Assembly: GCA_034696485.1 (NCBI GenBank)
Contig: JAQIWT010000289.1
Coordinates: 1 to 24,777, forward strand
Source of the DNA: Isohypsibius dastychi
Lineage: Eukaryota; Tardigrada; Eutardigrada; Parachela; Isohypsibiidae
Reading direction: 5' to 3'
DNA length: 24,777 nt
The notes beneath the pieces are model-generated. The model was given only the letters and a program-made list of their open reading frames with translations. It was not told where the DNA came from and searched no databases. The translations under genes and the position numbers were made by a program. This document shows, piece by piece, positions 1 to 8,717 of the stretch (the first letter of the stretch is position 1; the number at the start of each line of letters is the position of its first letter).

Positions 1-330
1 GCCGGTGAGCAACTTGGCGTTCACTTTTGGGAGGTGTTCACCTTTCGCAGTGTTCACTTTAACAGGGAACACTGTATCTACAAAAAAAGGTCGACCCAAA
101 ACAGTGAGATTCTCCGTTATCAGGGGTGGGGGTGTTGGTTCACAGCGAACTTCATTCATATAGGAAGCGCTTCGCTTTCGTTGGCGAAGCGGAAAGTGCA
201 AAATTGTTACATCAGCTTCTCTATAACGGAAAATGATTGCAGCTAAGAGGATGAACCCCCTCCCTCCAATCTCCCTCTGCCCACTCATCATCACTTATTT
301 CCGTTTAGGAGAAACATCCTCCAATCATAC

Positions 331-2526
331 CTTTCCAAGCATCTGTATGGTTGCGTACGCAGTTGTCGTGAATGCAGATGGCTGAAAAGAGTTCCAATAA
401 ATCGGAGGCTTTTATTAATTACTCAGAACATTAATCATCGTCCGTCTTCACCACCTCTTCGTTCGCATTATAAAGCATTCCATACACATCCCGTGTCCTG
501 TTTTTTATTGTGTCGACCAAGTCCTTTTCTTTGCCCAGGTTATAATTGATGCAGGGGTGGAGATAGAACAAACTGCGGTATGCTTCTCTGGCAACCTGCA
601 GAATCATGTCTATACGGTCAGCAGGGGGTTAGTGTATAGCTTTGTTCTGACATGGTCATGCTCGTCGTTTTTGTGCCAGGTTAAATTTCCGAACCGGCGG
701 TAGTTAACGATGGAGGTCGCAGTGAAATATACCTGCCAGAGATACCATATAATGACATGAAAAGTTCTGATCTTCTCTTACGTATTCGCCATTGGTCATG
801 TTCAGTTTATGCGCAGCAATCTATGGCAGCTGGTATGTTATCACAGATTTACCCGCATTCTGAACACGTTTCTCACCAAACATTCACGGACGCGATCGAC
901 GTCTAGCGACAAAATAATAACTGAAATCAACCCATATAGGTCACGCCTAAAACTAAGATTCTACGCGGGCAACCTCTGCTTTGTTTGGAAGCCTCTTCCA
1001 AACTATTCTCGCATCCTGCTCCTTCTTTGGTTCGAATCATGTAGAATTGTACTCTGCGGGTAATATCCAGCCTCTGCGTCGTTTTTAGCAGTTCGCGAGG
1101 GAATGCTTCAAAGAACGGTATACGTGGCCTTCTTTCCTGGATTATAGCCACGGATGTCCAGCTGTAGAGATCACATATTGCAAAAAACGCTTCGTTCATG
1201 GCGCCAAACTGGATAACTGCAGCAGAGACTGTGGTGGGAAACTTCTGGCGATCACGAATGTCTTGAAACGCGGCACCTCTGAAAAATCAGTACTCCGTCC
1301 TCTCGTGTAATTGGACACCCTTTTCGCTGTATCGATCGTCTCACCAAATGCGCAGCCAGAGGGACACCCGGGGCTCACGCATTGTGTGTGTGGTGAGCAG
1401 ATCGATACAGCGAAAAGGGTGTCCAATTACACGAGAGGACGGAGTATCCTGTGTTAGATAACGCATGAACAAAAGTGATAACCCAGGGACGTTTTTTTCG
1501 GAGCCCCTGGTCTCGGATGAGCTTCTATTCGGAAAAGAACAGGAACCATGTCGGGAAGGGGGGGGGGGGGTAATAAACGCCAGCACGGTGTGATTCCTTA
1601 TAGAAACACGGTTTGTCACTTGTTTTCCATGGCTTTAATTTACAAAATCATTATTTTTCACTGCATTGTGATTAAGATGTCTAGGAAAAAGGCAAAGTAT
1701 TCGAAGTATTCGCCGCGATTTCTAGCCCCGAAACAAGGGAACTCCATAAACAGCACCATGTATTTTAAAATGCATTTCATACAACTTGATGTGCTTCTGT
1801 CTAGCCTGAGGAGGGAAAGGAGGGGGGGGGGGGGGTGGGCAGTTGCGTTCAATACAGGTGTCTCCTTTAAAGCGGTGTGGTGTCTGTAGAACCGTCGACT
1901 CGAATACATTCACGTACACTGAATTACCCAGCTCAACCCCGTTTCCGTCCTGAAATGTCCATTTTAATCTAGTCGACAATAGATTTTTATGGGATGAAGG
2001 CCGTTTGGTTCATTAAAGTCGCTTAAAGAGTTCAAAACAATAATGATCACCGAAATTTCACGGCGCAACCAAGCTCAAGTTGAACTTACGTAGCCAAGAA
2101 CAGTCGATTCCAACCTGAAAACATAAACTCTTAAGGTTAAAATTTCTAAGGTGCAGGTCTTACTCGTACCTTCTGCCAAGAAAGCCAGTGGACGCAGGGC
2201 TTCATCACACCCTGTATCCAGAAAAGAGCTTTGTTTGCGATTGAAAGATGTCCCAAAAGTGGGATTCACCTACCTGGCGTGACGAAAACAACAAGCTGTT
2301 TATCCGTTATGTTTCCATAATAATATTGAGAAACGGCATCCGTGTAATCGTGGACATCACTGCAGGACTTTATCTCATCCCGTGTGATATAGACGTGATT
2401 GACATGAAAGCTATATTTCTCGCGGATGTATGCCACTCCGAGATCGAGGCCTGGACCTACCCATTGGTTAGTGGTTAGAGAAATTCCGCTGACCAGATTG
2501 TAAGTGATGATTGTCAGATTCAACAT
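331..2526 (-). CDS. Receptor guanylate cyclase-type ligand-binding (ANF receptor) domain protein, partial
   Basis: Exons read on the minus strand: 2526-2274, 2211-2170, 2114-2090, 1949-1938 (or to 1928), 1278-974 (or from 1244), 920-877, 820-782, 732-652, 595-455, 381-331; all splice phases agree, giving about 330 residues. Family landmarks of nematode GCY ectodomains appear in order: YITRDEIKSC, VTPGCDEALRPLAFLAEGW, RDRQKFPTTVSA, YSWTSVAII, EEASKQSRVIILSLD, AAHKLNMTNGEY, NLTWHKNDEHDHVAREAY. This is the extracellular ligand-binding fold; in a full receptor a membrane segment, kinase homology domain and cyclase would follow, but none is visible before the window edge. The start is the ATG at 2526, with TATAAAAAG about 60-70 nt upstream; the N-terminus is only weakly signal-like. 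An intron of about 660 nt (roughly 1279-1937) carries poly-G runs and a long inverted repeat. The junction into the 1278/1244 exon has two phase-compatible solutions. Family call is firm, exact exons less so. Confidence 0.75.
1291..1446. repeat. 47-bp perfect inverted repeat (hairpin) in an intron
   Basis: Arms 1291-1337 and 1400-1446 are exact reverse complements over 47 bp, separated by 62 nt. Flanks keep partial similarity (CTCACCA-type sequence inside the loop, and CAG/CCTG at the outer ends), so the original repeat was longer. It lies in the long intron of the GCY-like gene, next to the acceptor at 1279. It may be a recent foldback duplication, a foldback element, or an assembly artefact. 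Confidence 0.9.
1558..1570. repeat. Poly-G tract (13 G)
   Basis: Uninterrupted run of 13 G in the long intron of the GCY-like gene. Confidence 0.9.
1832..1845. repeat. Poly-G tract (14 G)
   Basis: Run of 14 G preceded by G-rich sequence (GAGGAGGGAAAGGA), also in the long intron of the GCY-like gene; capable of forming a G-quadruplex. Confidence 0.9.
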
Positions 2527-3029
2527 TCTTCTAATTCGAAACAACCTGGCAAATGGCGGTTACTCTAACCATTCTTTCTGTCCCCGTCTTTTTATACCCG
2601 ACTGGAAGCGTCGAAATCATATCAACGAAATTCGAACAATCACAGATGGATTTCCCCTGCATGTCTCGTTTTCAGAAAAAATGTAAGGCTTTTCTTTCTT
2701 AAAAGAAATGCTTTCAGTGTGAACCGCGAACACAAAACGGATCCATTCAACAAGAATAACAACATAATTACATGCGTTACATTTTGCAGTAAATTCCGTG
2801 AACGGTTTTATTCGGGTTCACAAAACAAGTTCGTCTATAGAAAACGACGAACACATCAGGTTACAGCTATCAGACATCTTCAAGATGCCAAAGCACCGTT
2901 GATTCCCTGGAATTTGATGAAATCTTGGTTTTGATACCATTAAATAGCCAATAAAAGGTACATCAACATAACTTAGGCACTTCCTAATAATTCACCACGA
3001 TTTTCTTGTAGTCCGTTCCAGGCACACGA
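2527..3029. other. Intergenic: promoter of the GCY-like gene and 3' flank of the CBM14-WAP gene
   Basis: About 500 nt between two minus-strand genes. Apart from the TATA box I see no open frame with coding character and no structured RNA. Confidence 0.5.
2588..2596 (-). promoter_or_regulatory. TATA box of the GCY-like gene
   Basis: TATAAAAAG on the minus strand, 62-70 nt before the proposed ATG at 2526, inside a GC-richer context. Spacing allows a short leader of about 30-40 nt. Position and match support the chosen start; transcription start not visible. Confidence 0.45.
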
Positions 3030-4574
3030 TTATCCTTGTTCTGTGCAAGTTTTCTTCCCAGTTGCGGCCGGACAGCATTTCAAATTAAACTGACAATCCG
3101 CATCATCCATGCAGCTTCCAGACGAGGCATCCAGCTCAACATCTTTCGGACAGCTACCAGGCTTGTTTGTCCGAACGCACCATGGCTTTTTGAAACGAAC
3201 GATACAACGATCGCTTTCGCGGCAGCTCAGATTCTGCAGTCACATGCATGGTTAGTATTGATAAACAGAAATAAACATCTCTTACACATGATCCATCAGG
3301 GGGAACTGGAGCCATGGTTGTTGTCACCTAAAAACCGTATTGTTTAGTTGAATTTGATATATCTGTAGTAGAGTGACCTTATCGATTGTCGTCATTTCCT
3401 CATCTTCATCTTCTTTTTCAGGGGTGGTCGGTTTCCGAGTTGCAGTCGACCGCGTTGACCTTTTAGTCCTCGGAGTCGTGAACTCGTTTTCATCCTCTTC
3501 TTCTGCGGGGTCCTCAGCAGGCTGAGTTCTACGGCGTTTTGTGGTGCGCTTTTCTCCGGCAACTGAAAGACAAACGAATCATGAAGAAGCTGAATCAATT
3601 TGTCAAGGTGGAACACATACGGCTGTCCTCACCGAACAAAGGCCAACTCGAATCCGCCAATCGGCCGTTTGTGTAGTCACGGAACTGCTCAGACCTATCG
3701 ATCAAATTGTACTGCACTGATTAATATTCGATACAAATGTTGCTGGATAAGATTTTGATTAGATCAGGAGCCGCATGGAACATGCTTCAGTTTCGAGAAA
3801 GGGTCACTCTCGGATTTGTTGCCTTTTAGAATTTGAAGAGCTTTTTATATCGGGGGACGTTGAGGCGTCGGACCTTCCGACCATAAGGGGCCATCTCGCA
3901 ATATTTCATATTATAAGCCGGACAACCTCATTGCTAGCCCTGAACTTTAGGGAAATGCATCTACTTTTCGAAGGCTTACATTGAACAGTCAACGTTGTAC
4001 CACCAATCACAAGTTAACGTGATTTGATTGAATATCTGAAATAAAGCTGACATGTTTTGAAAAGCCAAAATACGATTACGTTGCCTTTCTCACCAGACGT
4101 TGTGGACATAACTGTGTAGTCATACCGCCTCCCCTGTCACAGTTATGGAATACTTGACAGTCAGTTGAAGTATCAGCATAATATCCTGACTGCTTCACAT
4201 CATTGCAGTCAAAGGTCAACCCCCATGGAACATGCTTGAGTTTCGGGAAAGGATCACTCATGGATTTACTGCCTTTTAGAATTTGCAGAGCTTTCCATAT
4301 CGAAGGGCGTTGGGGCGTCGGACCTTCCGACCTGTCCAGTTGAGGATAGTAAGGTTCATCAGGCTTTCGAAATCGATGTGAGATACCGAACCGGAGGAAT
4401 AATGGCCGAACGTAGGGTAGACCCTTGTTTGTATTCACAAGGGATAAATCAAGTGGAGGAAGTCTCTGCAGAAGGGAGAACATTAGTCCAACAAATGCCA
4501 GTAAATGATCGACTTACAACGCCAGTAATCACTGCTGCAAATATGAACAAAACAAGCAGAGCTTGTGATAACAT
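3030..4574 (-). CDS. Secreted chitin-binding (CBM14) plus WAP-domain protein
   Basis: Seven exons: 4574-4518, 4465-4094, 4035-3980, 3694-3633, 3562-3378, 3327-3286, 3233-3030; 978 nt, 325 aa, all phases consistent. Residues 1-19 (MLSQALLVLFIFAAVITGV) are a signal peptide. A basic/proline-rich region follows, then a peritrophin-A/CBM14 domain with the six expected cysteines at 106, 122, 128, 139, 152 and 160 and the hallmarks GYYADTSTDCQVFHNC, IFNQITLTCDWWYNVDC. Residues 184-244 are a highly charged Lys/Arg/Thr/Glu linker. The C-terminus (about 279-325) is a WAP-like four-disulfide-core module (KPGSCP, SGSC, DADC, LKCC, KTC) preceded by four extra cysteines (258, 262, 268, 277). Likely binds chitin or cuticle and may inhibit proteases; function is inferred from domains. 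Intron 3 holds a decayed copy of part of exon 2. The WAP core lacks the cysteines usually called C2 and C7. Confidence 0.85.
3774..3882 (-). pseudogene. Decayed exon duplicate inside an intron of the CBM14-WAP gene
   Basis: This stretch is a diverged copy of 4226-4334, the part of exon 2 coding for IWKALQILKGSKSMSDPFPK and neighbours. Long identical blocks are shared (for example GGTCGGAAGGTCCGACGCC and CATGTTCCATG), but in the copy the Trp codon TGG has become TAA and another stop follows, so it cannot be read through. It lies in the 3695-3979 intron. It is most simply a tandem exon duplication that lost function; no splice sites at its borders are convincing. Confidence 0.8.
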
Positions 4575-5664
4575 TTTGAAAAATCTTTTCAAATGCTTCG
4601 ACGAATTTTTGAATGGTTTTACTGGAGACTTGAACAATCTGAAAAAGCTGTAGCTAATGATGACCTAAAGGTGTACAGGCATGAACAATGAAATCTAATG
4701 TCTTTATCGAAGCGATGTTTTATGATTCGATCACGGAAGAACTTGTCGCAGCGCAAATAATTGAATCAAAATTTAGAAGAAGATGGACAAAAATGTTAAG
4801 CAGGTGGCTGCGGCGCACTTTTTTGATACTGACCGGCCATGAACCCTTCCCGCGTGGTGTGAATAAAACGGTGATACTGCGTCGTATGAATGGAGCATGT
4901 GAGATCACATTGGACGGATACTAATGAGTATCACTGAACGAGTAGTTGATTAAGTTGATGTTTTAGGCACTATTGCTACGCACATACTGTAGGTAGTTCA
5001 TTATCTATCTTTTTCGATGAAAAATCTCAATAATGATCTACAGTTGCGGGGGGGGGGGCGGACGGATCAGAACTTTTGTGGACCAAAAATTGAATTAATG
5101 CCCCAGTACGACGTCCATTCGTTAGGTGGGTATTTTTTCGAATGGAACTGCAGACCACTGTTTATGCCGTTATCCGTATTGACCCGAGAAACTGAATGGG
5201 CATCAGACCGTATTTTGCAGACCTGCACTGTTCATCTTGAGCAGGACTGAATTGAACGGAACGATCATCCCGTTCCGTCGGTTTGTTGGAGGTAACAATC
5301 TCCGTTCCGTTCAACAATTAGTAAACGACGAGAGAAACGGACTTTTTTCCTGATATTGTTTTTTTCAGGTTCGTCAATAGCGTTACGTGATTTTCAATAT
5401 GCTTGGCGCTGTTCAGTTCGCTTCAGAGCGGCTTTTTTCCGCTCTAAGCTCTTGTAAAAAGTTATTTCGTTTAGCTCCGTTAAAAAGCGAACCATGCTAG
5501 CCTGTACCGTAGCTTTATTCATACAAATGCTTTTTCAATTAAATCTGTTAGAAGAAGGTTGGATACATATACTAGTGCTCGATAAGGCCAGATCAACTAA
5601 CCCAGCCATAACGCACTACTGCAATACGGGGGATTGCCACAGAAGAGTTCTTCATTCACAGAAA
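4575..5664. other. Intergenic, about 1.1 kb, no gene seen
   Basis: Upstream region of the CBM14-WAP gene and 3' flank of the first small His-rich gene. It holds an 11-G tract (about 5048-5058), a 12-bp inverted repeat (5252-5263 with 5303-5314, TTGAACGGAACG type) and a small stem-loop (5425-5431 with 5439-5445, AGAGCGG/CCGCTCT). Open frames here lack domain or splice support. Confidence 0.5.
5252..5314. repeat. Short inverted repeat TTGAACGGAACG
   Basis: 12-bp exact arms at 5252-5263 and 5303-5314; an inner copy of CGTTCCG at 5270-5276 gives an alternative smaller hairpin. Intergenic; looks like a small foldback remnant. Confidence 0.7.
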
Positions 5665-6077
5665 TCAGCCTCCTTTTGGGTAATTGTGATGGACACCATC
5701 GTTCTTTTTCTCGCCTTTCTTGTCGGAAGAGTGATAATGGCTCTGCCCCTGCAGATAGGAAGGTTATAAAAAACAAGAATCATATGGCTAATCGGTTAAC
5801 GCTGATCTGAGCGAATGCTTACTCGTTGAGGGCTAGCATGGTTGATAGGCTTCCCCTGACCACCTTGACTCGCGGCATCCTTGGCATCTTTTCGGGACGA
5901 GTGGTTCTTATTGTGGATCATCGGTTTTCCGCTCGGTCCTTTACCTCTGCCTAGAACGAGAAAATAAATAAGTTCAGAATCAGTTGTTAATTTAACAAAT
6001 TGTCCACCGCAATCGATGCTGTCTAGCAGCAAAGCCAGAACCACTACTCCAAGGATGAATGCTCGGATCCAAGCCAT
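5665..6077 (-). CDS. Small secreted His-rich protein, paralogue 1 (polymorphic-toxin-tail-like)
   Basis: Three exons: 6077-6008, 5950-5823, 5748-5665; 282 nt, 93 aa. Residues 1-23 (MAWIRAFILGVVVLALLLDS plus IDC) are a signal peptide. The mature part has GPSGKPMIH, SSRKDAKDAAS, GQGKPINHASP, then GQSHYHSSDKKG and DGVHHNYPKGG. The order KxAKxAA - GKPxxH - HYHxxDxxG - VHxNYP resembles His-rich C-terminal modules of some bacterial polymorphic toxins and small secreted proteins; I cannot name the family with certainty and no activity is shown. Intron 1 (57 nt) has a weak GTGGAC donor, is open and divisible by three, so its retention would give a 112-residue form. Paralogue 2 lies at 8718-9790 in the same orientation, with exons 2 and 3 identical in length (128 and 84 nt). 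Histidines 36, 40, 61, 70, 72, 86 and 87 are mostly conserved between the two. Confidence 0.8.
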
Positions 6078-6154
6078 TCTTTCGGAATGTTTTCGCTTCG
6101 AGAAGCGAGTTGGAATGAGTTTGTAGTAATGTGCACAGATCGTCAGTTTATTTG

Positions 6155-6163
6155 CATTTATAG
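6155..6163 (-). promoter_or_regulatory. TATA box of small His-rich gene 1
   Basis: CTATAAATG on the minus strand about 80 nt before the ATG at 6077, in the context CCACTATAAATG. Paralogue 2 has CCATTATAAAAAC at the same distance. Confidence 0.6.
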
Positions 6164-6205
6164 TGGAGCGATGGCAAGGAGTGGTGCACCATATTTGCTC
6201 GAAAC

Positions 6206-6229
6206 GATGCTATCAAAGCTTTAGTCATC
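6206..6229 (-). promoter_or_regulatory. Conserved upstream element shared by the two small His-rich genes (copy 1)
   Basis: A 24-bp block, 43 bp upstream of the TATA box, matches 9914-9937 upstream of paralogue 2 at 21 of 24 positions; minus-strand cores are GATGACT and TGATAGCATC. Flanking intergenic sequence has diverged, which suggests a retained binding site or a remnant of the gene duplication. TGATAG resembles a GATA-factor site. Confidence 0.55.
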
Positions 6230-7140
6230 GTTAGCAGAACGCGTTATCAGATCTATTACCGTTAGCGGTGCGGTTGAGTGGTATCGTTGAGTTGACAGCT
6301 AGAGCAACGGACCCAAAATCAGTTGAGTTCTGAAAATATTCGCAATAAGCTATGACCTATGGACTCCGGATCTGCGAAGTTGTCGGCAGTGCAGAATTTG
6401 TGGGCATCTGCGGATTTCTATACAGTCAAGTGCAACAGATTCTGCGGGATTTCTGATATTAAGATGGGACAATGTCAATTCTATGGGGGTCACGTCAGAA
6501 AACTGCAGAACCTATCGCACTTGGCTGTACAGGAGCTAACTCTTGCAAGGGTGCGTTTGATATCGCGTGCACCAGTGAAATAAGTTCAGACAAAAACCTG
6601 AACAATGGGAGATAACTGACAAGGTGGGTGACCTCAAGGGGGTAAGAACAAAAGGTTATCGAGAAAATGTGTCTCGATCAGCATGATTCAAAAGTGCTTC
6701 GAGGACACGGTCGGTATGTGTGTTATGGACCTTTACGTTTTGGCGGTGCATTGGTTGGAAGAAACGCCATGTAGCGACTTCGGAACTGTTTCAAAATCAC
6801 GATCTTCAAGACTTTCTGCCACGATAAAACACAGCGAATAAAAATGGCATCCAAAACGATCTTTATTCGACAACTGATAGTGCAGCTGTTTCTGCCCTAA
6901 CAAGCAATTTCCCCTTGTGGGCATTTATCCCGGTTACAATCCGATACAGAAATGGATAGAGGAGAATGTGGGGAGGAATGAGAATGAGACGGAATTTGCG
7001 AAAGATTGAGCATTGACGAGATATTATTTTTTGAAAACGGCCGATTTTGGACGTCTGACGTCACGTCGCCCAATGATGTTAGCTCGTCCGCAGGATGATG
7101 ACGTAAGCAGCAAACGCATTCCAGGCAGCATTTTCAAACA
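6230..7140. other. Intergenic, about 0.9 kb, one cysteine-bearing open stretch
   Basis: A plus-strand frame at 6359-6583 contains FYTVKCNRFCGIS, loosely like the end of a ShK toxin-like domain, with a plus-strand AATAAA at 6836-6841 downstream. No signal peptide, start context or matching exon could be found, so I do not call a gene. The region also has a TGACGTCA palindrome at 7056-7063. Confidence 0.35.
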
Positions 7141-7785
7141 TCAACATTTATAAGCGGCTCGAAGCTTAGCGACGTCACCAATACTCAGGCCGTTAATCTC
7201 GTTGGTGTTGTTCTGTTTCTTCGGAAAAATTGTTGATATGTTCGGATTAACAGCCGCTAACTTCCAAGGCCCCCGGAGCACGGAATCGTAATCATAAGGA
7301 AGTCCCAGCGTATCCGTATCCATCTTAATGAAATCCATTCGAAAGCTCTTGAAAATGTTCTCCCAGTTAATGTCAACAAACTCATCTCGATCAGGTCGCT
7401 GTTCTTCATGATAAAATCCAAGGATATGCATGAGCTGATGTTGAACTTGGACGAGTTTTTCAAGGCAGACTGTTGTAAGAGACATTCGCTGTTGACCCCC
7501 TAGCCGTCCAATCCAATTGCTGCCACATGTTCTGCCGCGGACGAAACGGACAAAATCAGTCTCGTTGGTTCGAGGGACGAACTTGATGCAGTTGGTGGTG
7601 TTAAAGGTGACTTGAGACATGGCTGATTCGATAAGAGCTCTATCACCAGCGCGTTCAGCGGCCAAATAATCTGAGCTGAGCGAGTAGGGCACAGTTCCTT
7701 TTGGCCATTTCTTGGACTGGTCTTTTACAAAGTTTCCACAGACAATTGTCCAGGTCAAACAAAAAAGGACAAAGTGTGAATTCAT
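7141..7785 (-). CDS. Secreted astacin-family pseudoprotease (NAS-like), single exon
   Basis: One open frame of 214 aa starting at the ATG at 7785; residues 1-20 (MNSHFVLFCLTWTIVCGNFV) are a signal peptide. There is no propeptide: KWPKGTVPYSL, the start of the astacin catalytic domain, follows almost at once. Family blocks seen: TNCIKFVPRTNETDFV, RTCGSNWIGRLGGQQ, the zinc-site region 116-134, INWENI, LGLPYDYDSV, INGLSIGDVAKLRAAYKC; four core cysteines are present. The active-site motif HExxHxxGFxHE reads HQLMHILGFYHE: zinc ligands H116, H120 and H126 remain but the catalytic Glu is Gln (codon CAG, 7435-7437). The Met-turn SxMHY reads SVLRG (168-172), losing the Met and the Tyr ligand. Proteolysis is therefore not expected; a binding, decoy or regulatory role is inferred. 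No introns, EGF or CUB domains. It lies between the two small His-rich paralogues. Confidence 0.88.
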   Translation of the reverse strand: MNSHFVLFCLTWTIVCGNFVKDQSKKWPKGTVPYSLSSDYLAAERAGDRALIESAMSQVTFNTTNCIKFVPRTNETDFVRFVRGRTCGSNWIGRLGGQQRMSLTTVCLEKLVQVQHQLMHILGFYHEEQRPDRDEFVDINWENIFKSFRMDFIKMDTDTLGLPYDYDSVLRGPWKLAAVNPNISTIFPKKQNNTNEINGLSIGDVAKLRAAYKC

Positions 7786-8717
7786 CGTCAAAATTAACCT
7801 CGAAAATCAAGTGAGTATTCCACGAGATTTCATTGAAACCGGAATGGCAAGTCTAGACCAAGTCGCCCTCCCCGTGAGGATATATCGAGAACGGGTTCTT
7901 GTGACGTCATTTGTCTGTGAGGAAAAGCACAATACAGTATAAAAACAGAAAACAAAAACAGATGAGGTGCAAGTAAGAAGAACTTGTTTCTAGTTGTGAG
8001 TTGTCGCTAAAATACTATCACCGGACCGCGTCGCCAACATCTATCTGGAGCGTCAGACCTGACTGGTCAGCTTTCTCGGTCAGCTGAACACCTCTAAATC
8101 GCAGTTACTATTAAGAGCACGTTCCGAAAAGTTGTTGATCCAGGAGGCTTTTTGATCGATTCCGAGAGCAAACTGAGTATCGAGACAAATTTCTTTTCTT
8201 GGGACGTTTTAAGCCTCTCATAGTTCCAGTTGTGACATTGAATGGGCTTCTTTCAACATCTGAAAACATTTCTTTAACGGAATCCATTTTAGGGGGTCAG
8301 GCGATCAGCACTTTCTGATTTACTGTAAAAGATAACCCTCTTCACAGTATTTTCAAGGTTTATGAGTTGCAATTTTCACAAACTGGAAAGCTTTCGCTCA
8401 ACGTGAGTAGATAAGCATTTTTGCAGCAGTGACTTTTCTCCTTCCTTTAAACAGTTCAAGATGTATTTTGGAGCAAATGTATCTCGGAGAGTGTCTGCCG
8501 GGTGATTGTATACTTTATGTACCAGATAATCGAGCACTTCAGTCACCTATCATCATTTACTTCACTTATCAGAACCCTCGATTAGCAATTAGCAATATCA
8601 AAACCCAACGGATTTTTTTCCGCTGCCAGGAAAGCAATAAATAATCATTTAATCAGCTTTTTTGTCTGAAAATACACGTTGAATATGAACAAAAGTACGC
8701 TCTTCCATTACGCTGTA
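7786..8717. other. Intergenic, about 0.9 kb, no gene seen
   Basis: Upstream of the pseudo-astacin and 3' flank of small His-rich gene 2. TGACGTCA at 7902-7909. A plus-strand TATAAAAAC at about 7938 has no gene I can attach to it. A plus-strand open stretch of about 130 nt begins after an acceptor-like TTTAAACAG near 8452, without other support. Confidence 0.45.

Noticed and set aside
600-660. Apparent one-base frameshift in the GCY-like gene at a C5 run
   Set aside because: A 56-nt intron (651-596, GTCAGA to TTCTGCAG) restores frame and joins HDH to VAREAY as in the family, so no indel is needed.
1030-1045. GGTTCGAATC resembling a tRNA T-arm
   Set aside because: It is coding sequence of the GCY-like gene on the other strand and no acceptor or D-arm pairs around it.
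6733-6924. Minus-strand frame of 63 codons
   Set aside because: No signal, domain or exon partners; overlaps a plus-strand AATAAA region that looks like 3' flank.
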